From positions 1 to 64,000 of the forward strand of contig NZ_LODW01000022.1 of assembly GCF_002914525.1 (NCBI RefSeq): DNA of 64,000 bases, written 5' to 3'. Positions 11,699-20,405 of this stretch are shown piece after piece; within the stretch, counting starts at the first letter, position 1, and every line of letters begins with the position of its first letter. The notes under the pieces are model-generated. The model made no database searches, was not told where the DNA came from, and saw only the letters and a list, made by a program, of their open reading frames with translations. The position numbers and the translations under genes are program-made. Source of the DNA: Rhizobium hidalgonense. GTDB taxonomy: Bacteria; Pseudomonadota; Alphaproteobacteria; Rhizobiales; Rhizobiaceae.

Positions 11699-12334
11699 AT
11701 GGGTTTCCGTTCCCTCGCGCAGTCGCTTCTCGTGACTGCCAGCATCGCGGCCGCAGCGGCGACGCCCGTTTTCGCGCAGCAACCCACACCGACGCCAGCC
11801 AAGCCCCCAGCTGCCGCGGCGGCCCCTGCCCCTGCCCCGGCGCAGCAGCCCTCGGCTGCCAACCCGAACATCCAGGTGTCGCCCGGCCAGACCCAGCCGC
11901 AGGCGCCGGGCACGGTGAAATCCAATCACGGCGCATGGTCCGTCGTCTGCGACAAGCCGGCGGGGGCTGCGACCGAACAATGCGCGCTGATGCAGAACGT
12001 CATCGCCGAGGATCGGCCGGAGGTCGGGCTTTCCGTCGTCGTCCTGAAGACCGCCGACCGCAAGTCGAAGATCCTGCGCGTGCTCGCACCCCTCGGCGTG
12101 CTGCTGCCGAACGGCCTCGGGCTCAATGTCGACGGCAAGGATATCGGCCGCGCTTATTTCGTGCGCTGCTTCGCCGACGGCTGCTATGCCGAGGTGGTGC
12201 TCGAGGACGAGCTGCTCAAAACCTTCCGCAGCGGCGCCCAGGCGACCTTCATCGTCTTCCAGACGCCGGAAGAAGGCATCGGCATTCCTGTTGATCTCAA
12301 AGGTTTTGCCGAAGGTTTCGACGCTCTGCCCTGA
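11699..12334 (+). CDS. Invasion-associated locus B (IalB) family protein
   Basis: A 211-residue exported protein. It has a signal peptide (about residues 1-27, cleaved near PVFAQQ), then a Pro/Ala/Gln-rich low-complexity linker to about residue 70, then the IalB domain beginning with HGAWSVVCDKP and containing paired cysteines (VVCDK, EQCAL, RCFADGCY). IalB proteins are named after a Bartonella locus, but the family is widespread in free-living and symbiotic alphaproteobacteria. The function here is unknown and is unlikely to be invasion. The start at 11699 follows a good SD (AGAGG). It is divergent from ctaC. Confidence 0.87.
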   Translation: MGFRSLAQSLLVTASIAAAAATPVFAQQPTPTPAKPPAAAAAPAPAPAQQPSAANPNIQVSPGQTQPQAPGTVKSNHGAWSVVCDKPAGAATEQCALMQNVIAEDRPEVGLSVVVLKTADRKSKILRVLAPLGVLLPNGLGLNVDGKDIGRAYFVRCFADGCYAEVVLEDELLKTFRSGAQATFIVFQTPEEGIGIPVDLKGFAEGFDALP

Positions 12335-12408
12335 GGGCATGCAAGCGCGCAACGCAATTCCGCTCGCATTCCGTCTTCGCTGCACTTGCTGCAGAAGCCC
12401 CTCACACT

Positions 12409-12507
12409 CCGTCATGCTCGGGCTTGACCCTGGGCTTGACCCGAGCATCCACGCGGCATCCATCAGTGCCGGACATGGATCCTCGGCTCAAGGCCGAGGA
12501 TGACGGA
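12409..12507. repeat. Nested intergenic palindromic element
   Basis: This lies in the 420-bp gap between the IalB-like gene and tldD. Outer arms ccgtcat / atgacgg enclose two hairpins: TGCTCGGG / CCCGAGCA (loop 17) and TCCTCGGC / GCCGAGGA (loop TCAAG). It is non-coding. Elements of this wording (cctcggcttgacccgaggatgacg) are common between genes in rhizobial genomes. It may form a long RNA structure or a transcription end for the upstream gene. Confidence 0.75.
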
Positions 12508-12674
12508 GGACGAGGTGACGCACCAGCCAAACTTGGCGCCGGCGCATGGGGAGATCGGTCCGCTAGGTGCGCCCTTGTGCAGCGGAAGGCGCAAAGCGAT
12601 AAAATCGCTTGCTTCTCTTTCGAAGAGCATTCCATCTCCTGCGACGGCCCTACCCGATAATAATAATTCGACCG

Positions 12675-12706
12675 TAGGGCTTCACTCCTTATCATTAGGA
12701 GCCCTA
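12675..12706 (+). other. Nested inverted repeat upstream of tldD
   Basis: TAGGGCT / AGCCCTA arms enclose CTCCT / AGGAG with a 7-nt AT-rich loop, in an otherwise AT-rich stretch 50 bp ahead of the tldD start. There is no T-run, so it is not a standard terminator. It could be an operator or an RNA hairpin in the tldD leader. The remaining bases of the 12335-12754 gap show nothing else I recognise. Confidence 0.45.
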
Positions 12707-12754
12707 TCTAAGGCATAGGCGCATTCCCGAACGCATGCCCATTGGAGCCATATT

Positions 12755-14170
12755 ATGACCACCGATCTCCTGACGCTATTCGATGCCGACGAAGCGACGA
12801 TGCGCAAGCACGTGGCCGAGGCGCTGTCCGGCGCCGATGACGGCGAGCTTTATATCGAGCATGCGCAGGCCGAAGCGCTCACCTTCGACAATGGCCGGCT
12901 GAAGGGCGGCAGCTTCAATACCGAGCAAGGGTTTGGCTTACGCGCCGTTGCCGGCGAAGCGGTGGGTTACGCCCATGCCGGCGATCTCTCGGTGGCGGCA
13001 CTGAAACGGGCGGCCGATGCGGTCGGCGCGGTGACGCGCGGTTATTCCGGCTCCTATGCGGCAGCCCCGCAAGGCACCAACAAGAAATTCTACGGCGACC
13101 AGAACCCGATCGGCCAGCCGAGCTTCGAAGAGAAGGTCAAGGTGCTGCAGGACATCGACGCCTATCTCAGAGGTAAGGATGACAAGGTGCGGCAGGTGAC
13201 GGCCTCGGTCGCGGCGAGCTGGCAGGTCGTCGACATCCTGCGTGCCGACGGGCATCGCGTCCGCGACATCAGGCCGATGACGCGCATCAACATTTCGGTC
13301 ATGGTCGGCGAAGGCGACCGGCAGGAAAGCGGCTCCTACGGCAGCGGCGGGCGCATCGGCTTCGGTGATTTCATTGCCGAGGGCAGCTGGCAATATGGCG
13401 CCGACGAGGCGCTGCGCCAGGCGCTCGTCAACCTCGAAGCGATCGATGCGCCGGCGGGCACGATGGACGTCGTTCTCGGCTCCGGCTGGCCGGGCGTGAT
13501 GCTGCATGAGGCTGTCGGGCACGGGCTGGAAGGCGATTTCAACCGCAAGAAGACCTCGGCTTTTTCAGGCCTTCTCGGCCAGATGGTCGCCGCCCCCGGC
13601 GTCACCGTCGTCGATGACGGCACGATGGACAACCGCCGCGGCTCGATCACCATCGACGACGAGGGCACCCCATCCGGCTACAACGTGCTGATCGAGAACG
13701 GCAAGCTCGTCGGTTACATGCAGGATCGGCAGAACGCCCGGCTGATGGGCATGCAGCCCACCGGCAACGGCCGCCGCCAGGGTTATGCGCATGTGCCGAT
13801 GCCGCGCATGACCAACACCTACATGCTCGGCGGCGACAAGACGCCTGAGGAAATCATCGCCTCGGTGAAGAAGGGCATCTATGCCGTTTCCTTCGGCGGC
13901 GGCCAGGTCGATATCACCTCCGGCAAATTCGTCTTCGGCTGCACCGAGGCCTATCTGATCGAAAACGGCAAGATCGGCGCGCCGATCAAGGGCGCCATGC
14001 TGATCGGCAACGGCCCGGACGCGATGAAGCGGGTGTCGATGATCGGCAACGACATGAAGCTCGATACCGGCATCGGCAATTGCGGCAAGGGCGGCCAGTG
14101 GGTTCCGGTCGGCGTCGGCCAGCCGCATCTGCGCATGGATCAGATCACCGTCGGCGGCACGCAGACCTGA
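12755..14170 (+). CDS. tldD: Metalloprotease TldD
   Basis: TldD works with TldE/PmbA as a zinc peptidase that trims unfolded peptides, including microcin precursors and the CcdA antitoxin in E. coli. The 471-residue length is normal. The zinc site HEAVGHGLEGDFNRKKTSAF (about residues 250-269) is intact, and a distal cysteine occurs in KFVFGCTEAYLIENGKIG, the typical TldD C-terminal block. A GGAG SD precedes the ATG. The downstream GNAT begins 10 bp after the stop, suggesting a two-gene operon. The partner tldE is not in this window. Confidence 0.96.
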   Translation: MTTDLLTLFDADEATMRKHVAEALSGADDGELYIEHAQAEALTFDNGRLKGGSFNTEQGFGLRAVAGEAVGYAHAGDLSVAALKRAADAVGAVTRGYSGSYAAAPQGTNKKFYGDQNPIGQPSFEEKVKVLQDIDAYLRGKDDKVRQVTASVAASWQVVDILRADGHRVRDIRPMTRINISVMVGEGDRQESGSYGSGGRIGFGDFIAEGSWQYGADEALRQALVNLEAIDAPAGTMDVVLGSGWPGVMLHEAVGHGLEGDFNRKKTSAFSGLLGQMVAAPGVTVVDDGTMDNRRGSITIDDEGTPSGYNVLIENGKLVGYMQDRQNARLMGMQPTGNGRRQGYAHVPMPRMTNTYMLGGDKTPEEIIASVKKGIYAVSFGGGQVDITSGKFVFGCTEAYLIENGKIGAPIKGAMLIGNGPDAMKRVSMIGNDMKLDTGIGNCGKGGQWVPVGVGQPHLRMDQITVGGTQT

Positions 14171-14180
14171 GGGGTGAGTG

Positions 14181-14672
14181 ATGGCGGAGATCGAAATCAG
14201 ACCCTTTGCCGCCGATGACGCCGATGCCGTGCTGTCGGTGATCCTGCCGATCCAGCGCGAGGAGTTCGGCATCGATATATCAGCCGATGCGCAGCCGGAT
14301 CTCCGGGTCATCCCGGATTTCTATCAGTCCGGCAAAGGTGAGTTCTGGGTCGCCGTCAAGGACGGCGCCATCGTCGGCACGCTCGGGCTCAAGGATATCG
14401 GCAACAACCAGGCGGCGCTGCGCAAGATGTTCGTCTCAGCCGAAGTCCGCGGCCGCGAGCACGGCGTGGCGGCGCTGCTGCTCGATCGCCTGATCGCCCA
14501 TGCCAGGGACGCCGGCCTCACCGATATCTTCCTCGGCACAACAGACAAGTTCGTCGCCGCCCAACGCTTCTACGAGAAGAATGGTTTTACCGAGATTACC
14601 AAGAGCGCCCTGCCCCGCTCCTTCCCGCTGATGGCGGTGGACAGCAAGTTCTACCGCTATAAGGTCGGCTGA
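14181..14672 (+). CDS. GNAT family N-acetyltransferase
   Basis: A 163-residue GNAT protein. The acetyl-CoA-binding motif is RKMFVSAEVRGREHGVAALLLDRLIAHA (motif A variant RGREHGV), followed by IFLGTTDKFVAAQRFYEKNGF (motif B). The N-terminus EIEIRPFAADDADAVLSVI is typical. The ATG at 14181 is preferred over the GTG at 14178. Likely co-transcribed with tldD. The substrate is unknown. It is convergent with the MazG-like gene, 16 bp apart. Confidence 0.88.
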   Translation: MAEIEIRPFAADDADAVLSVILPIQREEFGIDISADAQPDLRVIPDFYQSGKGEFWVAVKDGAIVGTLGLKDIGNNQAALRKMFVSAEVRGREHGVAALLLDRLIAHARDAGLTDIFLGTTDKFVAAQRFYEKNGFTEITKSALPRSFPLMAVDSKFYRYKVG

Positions 14673-14688
14673 CTCTCGCCGACATGCA

Positions 14689-15006
14689 TCAGCTCTTCGC
14701 CACCTCGGCCGGCCGAAACAGCCACTTCCGTTCGATCGCGGCGGCGAGATCGAGATCGTTGTGACGGGCAAACAGCAGAAGATGACCGAGAACGTCGGCG
14801 GTCTCGTCGGCGAGATCGCGCTGCATGTCTTCAGCAGAGCGGCCCTTTGCACGGCCGCGGCCGGTCAGCCGATTCCATGCCTGGGTCAGTTCACCCATTT
14901 CCTCCTGCAGCTTCAGGAGGAACCAGTCGGCATCGCGCTCGATGTTGTTGGCAGCAACGTGAACAGAGGATGAGGTTTCGAACTGGTCGGCAAGACGGCG
15001 CAACAT
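14689..15006 (-). CDS. MazG-like nucleotide pyrophosphohydrolase family protein
   Basis: A 105-residue all-alpha protein of the MazG/PRA-PH type. The metal-binding pattern is present: LQEEMGELTQAW (ExxE-type on helix 1) and LADETADVLGHLLLFA (ExxD on helix 2). Such single-domain proteins hydrolyse nucleoside triphosphates to monophosphates, often in nucleotide pool sanitation. The exact substrate is not predictable. The ATG at 15006 starts with RRLADQFETSS. The frame is open to 15120, but that overlaps the carboxypeptidase gene. Confidence 0.8.
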   Translation of the reverse strand: MLRRLADQFETSSSVHVAANNIERDADWFLLKLQEEMGELTQAWNRLTGRGRAKGRSAEDMQRDLADETADVLGHLLLFARHNDLDLAAAIERKWLFRPAEVAKS

Positions 15007-15088
15007 GGATGTTCTCCTTTTGTTTATGGAGGAGACGCTGATTCCCGATGCTTGTCCAGAGCGAATTGCCTGAGTGGCGTCGCGGCGA

Positions 15089-16372
15089 TCAGCCTTGGTC
15101 CGGCAGCAGCATGCAGTCATAGGAGCGCTGCTTCAGTGCATCGCAGGCCGAGACTGCGGCATCCTTGCTGGCAAAGCCGACGAAACGGGCGCGATAGATC
15201 CTGTTGGCGCCCTTACCGACTGCTTCGGTATAGGGCGAGGCGGAAACCAGCGGCGCGCCGCCTTCCGACTTCGCCTGGGCGAGAAGCGCGCGCGCCGCAT
15301 CGGCGCTCGGGGCGGCCGAGATCTGGATCTGCCAGTCGCCATCGGTCTTTGCTGCAGACATTTTCGGCGCCTTGCCGGCGTTCAGGATTTCGTCCATTGC
15401 GACCGGACGTTCCAGCGGCACGACGGCGTCATCGGCATAAGCCAGGCTCTTTGCTGCGAGATCGTCGGCTGGGCGCGGTGCGCTGAGCGGCACCGGAACA
15501 TCGGAAGCGTCGGCGGCCGACGCCACTTCCACAGGCTCCCTGGCGCCAACGCTCGCCACCAGCTTGGCGCCGCCGGAAGAGGAGGCACGGCCGAGATACC
15601 GGTCGAGCAGACCGGCCATCTTGGCGTCGCGGCTGCGGGCGGTGCGACCGCCGAGCACGACGCCGACGACGCGGCGGTTGCCGTCCCGGACGGCGCTGAC
15701 GAGATTGAAGCCGGAGGCGTTGGTGTAACCGGTCTTGATGCCGTCCATGCCCTGGTAGCGGTACATGAGATTGTTGTGACCGCGCACGGTGCGGCCGCGG
15801 AAATTGAAGCTTGCCGCCGAAAACAGCCTGTATTCGTTCGGATAATTCTTCATCAGCGCGATGGCGAGCGTCGACATATCGCGCGCCGTGGTCACCTGGC
15901 GGCCGTCCGGCAGGCCGGAGGCGTTGACGAAGACGGTGCGGCTCATACCGAGCTGGCGGGCCTTGGCCGTCATCATCCGGGCAAAACCGCTTTCCGAGCC
16001 GCCGAGCGTCTCGCCCATGGCGGAGGCGGCGTCATTAGCGGACTTGATGATCATGCCATAGACCGCCTCGCGCACGGTGATCGTGCCGCCGGCCTTGACG
16101 CCGAGCTTGGTCGGCGGCCGGGCGGCGGCGTATTTCGACATTTTGATCGGGGTGTCCCAGGCAATCTTGCCGCGTTTCAACGCCTCGAAGGTGAGATAGA
16201 GCGTCATCATCTTCGTCAGCGAGGCCGGATGGTTCAGCGTATCGGCATTTTCGGCGGCGAGAACCTTGCCGGTCCGGGCATCGAGAATCAGCGAGGCGCT
16301 GCCGGCCAAGGCTGCAAGAGGTGCCGAAACGGCCAGCGTTACGGTCAAAACGGCCGCCAGAAGCGTTCTCAT
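15089..16372 (-). CDS. D-alanyl-D-alanine carboxypeptidase with C-terminal SPOR domain
   Basis: A low-molecular-weight penicillin-binding protein (peptidase S11) that removes the terminal D-Ala from peptidoglycan stem peptides. The 427-residue protein has a signal peptide (residues 1-23), and the catalytic motifs are S51-L-T-K54, S111-A-N113 and K213-T-G215. After a low-complexity linker the last about 75 residues (WQIQISAAPSADAARALLAQA) form an SPOR domain, which binds denuded glycan strands and would target the enzyme to the septum. The start at 16372 sits directly before the signal peptide. Confidence 0.94.
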   Translation of the reverse strand: MRTLLAAVLTVTLAVSAPLAALAGSASLILDARTGKVLAAENADTLNHPASLTKMMTLYLTFEALKRGKIAWDTPIKMSKYAAARPPTKLGVKAGGTITVREAVYGMIIKSANDAASAMGETLGGSESGFARMMTAKARQLGMSRTVFVNASGLPDGRQVTTARDMSTLAIALMKNYPNEYRLFSAASFNFRGRTVRGHNNLMYRYQGMDGIKTGYTNASGFNLVSAVRDGNRRVVGVVLGGRTARSRDAKMAGLLDRYLGRASSSGGAKLVASVGAREPVEVASAADASDVPVPLSAPRPADDLAAKSLAYADDAVVPLERPVAMDEILNAGKAPKMSAAKTDGDWQIQISAAPSADAARALLAQAKSEGGAPLVSASPYTEAVGKGANRIYRARFVGFASKDAAVSACDALKQRSYDCMLLPDQG

Positions 16373-16590
16373 GCAGTTCCCCTTGATGCGTCGGCTCTCG
16401 ATAGGATCGGCTCTTGTGCCGTAATGTGACAGAAGCGGCAAGTTTGGCGCGACTTTGAGGCAACTCCTATCATTTTTCTAGTCTTTTCATCGCCTTGGTT
16501 AACAGGAAATGAAAGCGCCGTGTGAAATCGGGATTCAGCAAGGCTTAAGCCGCGCTTGCTAGTTTCCCGGAAAAGAGCAACGGACGGCGC

Positions 16591-17628
16591 ATGACGGGAC
16601 AATTCAAGCGACTGGCAAAACGCGCGGCGATCGGCGCCGGGCTCGAGGTTTCCTGGCTCATCGCCGCCGCCGGGCTGATGCGGCAAGCGCGCGGACGCGG
16701 CCTGGTCTTCACGCTGCATCATGTCCGGCCGCACGTGGCCCAGGCTTTCGAGCCGAATGCGCATCTCGAAATCACCCCCGGCTTTCTCGATACGGCGCTG
16801 CGGCGGCTGCGGCGGGAGGGCTATCGCTTCGTACCGCTCGATCATGTGCCGGCGCTGCTGGCCGAGCCCGAGGGCGGCAAGCCGTTTGCCGCCTTCACGC
16901 TCGACGACGGCTACATCAACAATCTGGAGCACGCGCTGCCGGTGTTCGAACAGCATCAGGCGCCGTTTACGGTTTTCGTCGCAAAGGGCTTTGCCGAAGG
17001 TTCCCACAGCATCTGGTGGGAGACACTCGCCGTGCTGTTGCGCCGGTTGGGCGAAATCCGCTTCGATTTCGGCCGCGGCAGCGAGCGCTTAGCGCTCGAC
17101 GATCCGCAGCAGCAGTGGAATGCCTTCGACCGCTTCGCCGGGTATATCCACCGATCCGACGAGGCGCGCGCGGTGGCGGCAATCGACATGCTGGCGCGGG
17201 AAAACGGCATCGAGCCGACCGATATCACGCGCGAGCTGGTCATGGGGCCTGGTCAGTTGCAATGGCTCGCGAGCCATCCGCTCGCCACACTCGGCGCCCA
17301 TACGATCAGCCATCGGGCGCTGGCCCGCCTGCCGGATGCCGAAGCGCGAATCGAAATGCAGGTTTCGGCCGATTACGTCGAGGCGGTGACCGGCATCCGT
17401 CCCAAGACGATCGCCTATCCCTACGGCACGCCGGAGGCGGCTACCGCCCGCGAGGCGGCGATTGCCCGCGATCTCGGCTTTCAGCTTGCGGTGACCACCC
17501 AGCCCGGGCTGCCGGCAGCACGGCTGACCGGTTATCTCCCGCGCTTTTCGCTGAATGGCTTCTACCAGAAGCGACGCTATGTCTCGGCGCTCGCCTCCGG
17601 CATTCCGCTGAAGCTGCTGGGAAAATAG
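16591..17628 (+). CDS. Polysaccharide deacetylase (NodB homology) family protein
   Basis: A carbohydrate esterase family 4-like protein of 345 residues. The metal/catalytic motif is FTLDDGYINN (TFDDG variant with both aspartates), followed by LGAHTISHRALARL (H-x3-H metal ligands) and KTIAYPYGTPEAAT in the C-terminal third. Such enzymes remove acetyl groups from N-acetylated sugars in polysaccharides or cell-wall glycans. No clear signal peptide is present, so it may act on cytoplasmic or membrane-associated glycan intermediates. It is monocistronic and convergent with pdxH, 6 bp apart. Confidence 0.9.
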   Translation: MTGQFKRLAKRAAIGAGLEVSWLIAAAGLMRQARGRGLVFTLHHVRPHVAQAFEPNAHLEITPGFLDTALRRLRREGYRFVPLDHVPALLAEPEGGKPFAAFTLDDGYINNLEHALPVFEQHQAPFTVFVAKGFAEGSHSIWWETLAVLLRRLGEIRFDFGRGSERLALDDPQQQWNAFDRFAGYIHRSDEARAVAAIDMLARENGIEPTDITRELVMGPGQLQWLASHPLATLGAHTISHRALARLPDAEARIEMQVSADYVEAVTGIRPKTIAYPYGTPEAATAREAAIARDLGFQLAVTTQPGLPAARLTGYLPRFSLNGFYQKRRYVSALASGIPLKLLGK

Positions 17629-17634
17629 GACAGC

Positions 17635-18255
17635 TTACGGATACATCCTGACCCTGTCCCATTTGCCTTCCGGTAACGGCCGGCGAAATTCGATGCGGTC
17701 ATGCAGGCGGAAGTTCTGGTCCTTCCAGAATTCGATCGAGGTCGGCCGGATGCGGAAGCCCGACCAATGGGCGGGACGCGGAATTTCGCCGATGGCATAA
17801 CGGGCGGTATATTCGGCCACGGCCTTTTCAAGCGCGAAACGGCTTTCAAGCGGGCGGGATTGTTTCGACGCCCAGGCGCCGATGCGGCTACCGCGCGCCC
17901 GCGTCTTGAAATAGGCGTCCGCTTCGGCGTCGGTGACGATCTCGACCGGGCCGCGCAGCCTTACCTGACGGCGCAGGCTTTTCCAGTGAAAGCACATGGC
18001 GGCCTTTTTCTGGCCCAGAATTTCACGGCCTTTCTGGCTCTCGAAATTGGTGTAAAAGACGAAACCGTCGTCATCGAATCCCTTCAGGAGAACCATGCGG
18101 ACATTGGGAAGACCATCCTCATCGACCGTTGCCAGCGCCACGGCGTTCGGGTCGTTGGGCTCGGAGGCCTCCGCTTCTCCAAGCCATTCGGCAAAGAGCT
18201 TGAAGGGTTCGCCACTTTCGGTAAAGTCACCGCTTGTTAACTCGTTTGCCGACAT
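17635..18255 (-). CDS. pdxH: Pyridoxamine 5'-phosphate oxidase
   Basis: FMN-dependent oxidase that makes pyridoxal 5'-phosphate from PNP or PMP. The 206-residue length is normal. Family blocks include [24 protein letters not shown] (FMN binding), [31 protein letters not shown] and the C-terminal substrate-binding HDRIEFRRP...WDRVRMYP. It is divergent from the lipoprotein gene, with 65 bp between starts that must hold both promoters. Confidence 0.96.
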   Translation of the reverse strand: MSANELTSGDFTESGEPFKLFAEWLGEAEASEPNDPNAVALATVDEDGLPNVRMVLLKGFDDDGFVFYTNFESQKGREILGQKKAAMCFHWKSLRRQVRLRGPVEIVTDAEADAYFKTRARGSRIGAWASKQSRPLESRFALEKAVAEYTARYAIGEIPRPAHWSGFRIRPTSIEFWKDQNFRLHDRIEFRRPLPEGKWDRVRMYP

Positions 18256-18320
18256 ATTGGTTCAAATGCCCCGGATTTTTCAAAACTCGCCCAGCTTTTG
18301 GTAACTGGACAGGACGCAGG

Positions 18321-18779
18321 GTGGAAGTCATAGCAAAGTCATATCGCCATACAAAGGGCCTGCGGCGACGCAGCAGCACGTTCTTCGTCATCGGCGCTGC
18401 AATGCTTTCGCTTTCCGGCTGCGTGGCAGGCGGTATGGATTTCTTGAGCGAAGCCAAGGTCGACCGGTCGGTGGCGACCGGCACCGTGCCGCAGACGCCG
18501 CCGAGCACCGATACGCTGTCGGACGAGATGACCGTGCGCAACGCCGTGACCTCGGCCGACGTGCAAAGGCTCGAGGGTCAACCGCTTCCCTGGGCGAATG
18601 CATCGACGGGCAGCGCCGGCGTCATCGATACGATCGTCGAGAACAACGAATCAGGCCAGGTGTGCCGGCAGTTCCGCACGACCCGCCATTCCTATGTCGG
18701 CATCGCCAAATTCTACGGGAAGACCTGCTTGGTCGGCGGCGGCAACTGGCAGCTGTTGAGCTTTCAGCCGGAGAGCTGA
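18321..18779 (+). CDS. RT0821/Lpp0805-like surface lipoprotein
   Basis: A 152-residue predicted lipoprotein. A basic N-terminus (RHTKGLRRRS) and hydrophobic core end in the lipobox LSLSGC, so the mature protein would start at that cysteine and be anchored in a membrane. The C-terminal half (GQVCRQFRTTRHSYVGIAKFYGKTCLVGGGNWQLL) resembles the 17-kDa surface antigen / RT0821 family, with two cysteines. I chose the GTG at 18321, which gives a compact signal peptide; a longer frame to 18234 overlaps pdxH. Function unknown; a structural outer-membrane role is plausible. Confidence 0.75.
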   Translation: MEVIAKSYRHTKGLRRRSSTFFVIGAAMLSLSGCVAGGMDFLSEAKVDRSVATGTVPQTPPSTDTLSDEMTVRNAVTSADVQRLEGQPLPWANASTGSAGVIDTIVENNESGQVCRQFRTTRHSYVGIAKFYGKTCLVGGGNWQLLSFQPES

Positions 18780-19101
18780 TCCGGCGGGTAAGCGAAGCCC
18801 TCCCAGGCACAATCCAAAATGTTGCGTTCCCGCGTGCGCGCCCCGAAAAGATGCGCGACGCCCTCCCAAACAGTTAATGCGCGACCGCTTTCTGCCGGAT
18901 GCTTAGCGAAGAGCTAACCATTCGCCGCGAAACACCCCACATCTCTCCACAGAAATAACAAGTGATTAGCAACTCCGCCGCAGGATCGGCGTTGAAAGTG
19001 GCTCTTCCTGCCTTTGTGGCGGGTGGCGCCGCACAAGTTTTATTGGACGGGGATGCCGGGCAAGGACGTGGCTTCCCGCATCGCAACACCGGCGGTTTGA
19101 C
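18780..19101. other. Intergenic region without recognised feature
   Basis: A 322-bp gap between the lipoprotein gene and the dnaJ-like gene. Short open frames here have no coding character. It presumably contains the dnaJ-like gene's promoter. I see no clear hairpin, repeat or operator. Confidence 0.5.
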
Positions 19102-20283
19102 ATGCGCGATCCTTATAAAATTCTGGGCGTCAACCGCGACGCGGCAGCAGACGAGATCAAGGCGGCTTGGCGCAATATGGCCAAGGCAGCCCATCCCGAC
19201 CATAATCAAAGCGATCCGACGGCGACGGCCCGGTTCGCCGAGATCGGCCGCGCCTATGAAACGCTGAAGGATCCGCGCAAACGCAGCCTGTTCGACAATG
19301 CCGTGCGGATGGCGGAAGCCAAGAAGCAGGAACAGACGATCATGCAGCAGCGCCAGGCAGCGCGTGAGGCCGCCGTGCGCGCCAAGGCGGCGCAGGCCAA
19401 TGCCGAGCGCGTGATGGAGGAGCTTGCGCGCGCCGCCCAGAAGGCGGCAGCCGACGGCTCCAGGCAGGCAGGATCGGCCGAGCCGGCCGAGGAAATGGTC
19501 GAGCGTATTTTCGGCGCCCAGGCGCGCGCTGCCGGCGGCGGCCAGGCGCAGGGTCGCACCCAGCAGGCGCAATATCAGCAGGCCCAGAACCAGCAAGCAC
19601 AAAACCAGCAAGCGGGCGAGACCGGCAGGCGCGCGGATGGCGATGCCACTGAAGCCGCGGGCGACGAGGACGCCGGGGAGACGGCAGCCAATGCCGGCGC
19701 CAATCTTCCGCTGCCGCTCAGCATCCTCACATCCCTGGTGCGCCGTTTCACCGGCGCCAAGGATACGGGCCTCGAAAAAGCACCCGATGAGGTGACGACG
19801 GCGACAGTGACGATCGACGACGTGCTGAAGAGCAGCTGGATCACCGCGTCGCTGCCGGAAGGCCGCGAGATCGGCTTCGCATTGCCGGCAGGCACGAGGG
19901 ATGGCGACGAAATCAGGCTCAAGGGCCAGGGCTTCAAGCTGCCGGGCATGCAGCGCGGCGATGCCGTCATCGCCATTCGCATTGCGCCCGATCCGCGCTT
20001 CACGGTCGATGGTTTCGATCTGCATGCTGTGCTGCCGCTCAGCATCGAAAATGCCGTGCTCGGCACCGAGGCGCGCATCGAGGGGCCGAGCGGGCCGCTC
20101 GACATTACCATCCCCGCCTGGTCGGGCTCGGACAAGACGATCAAAATCCCCGGCCAGGGATTGCCCCGCGAAGAGGGCGGCAGAGGCGATCTCGTCGTCG
20201 AATTGCGCATTATCCTGTGGGAAAAACCCGACGACAAGGTCACCGATCTCATGCGGAGCATGCGCGAAGGCCTGTTCCTGTGA
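19102..20283 (+). CDS. DnaJ/CbpA-like co-chaperone with Q-rich linker
   Basis: A 393-residue J-domain protein. The J domain is at residues 1-70 (DPYKILGVNRDAAADEIKAAWRNMA) with the essential HPD motif (AAHPDHNQ) that stimulates DnaK. There is no zinc finger, so it is a type II (CbpA-like) DnaJ. The middle (about 85-210) is an Ala/Gln-rich helix and a low-complexity tract with four QQAQ-type repeats. Residues about 230-380 form the DnaJ C-terminal substrate-binding domain (GTRDGDEIRLKGQG, IPAWSGSDKTIKIPGQG). It is distinct from the DnaJ expected next to dnaK. fabI lies 122 bp downstream. Confidence 0.92.
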   Translation: MRDPYKILGVNRDAAADEIKAAWRNMAKAAHPDHNQSDPTATARFAEIGRAYETLKDPRKRSLFDNAVRMAEAKKQEQTIMQQRQAAREAAVRAKAAQANAERVMEELARAAQKAAADGSRQAGSAEPAEEMVERIFGAQARAAGGGQAQGRTQQAQYQQAQNQQAQNQQAGETGRRADGDATEAAGDEDAGETAANAGANLPLPLSILTSLVRRFTGAKDTGLEKAPDEVTTATVTIDDVLKSSWITASLPEGREIGFALPAGTRDGDEIRLKGQGFKLPGMQRGDAVIAIRIAPDPRFTVDGFDLHAVLPLSIENAVLGTEARIEGPSGPLDITIPAWSGSDKTIKIPGQGLPREEGGRGDLVVELRIILWEKPDDKVTDLMRSMREGLFL

Positions 20284-20405
20284 AATATTTATGACTTTCG
20301 CACCCTTTGTTACGATACCTAACAGTTGATGATCCAGGCCAAGCTTGAACCGATTAGCGGCCTATGCCATAGGCAGGATCGATCAGAATTCCTAGGGAGC
20401 GAAAT

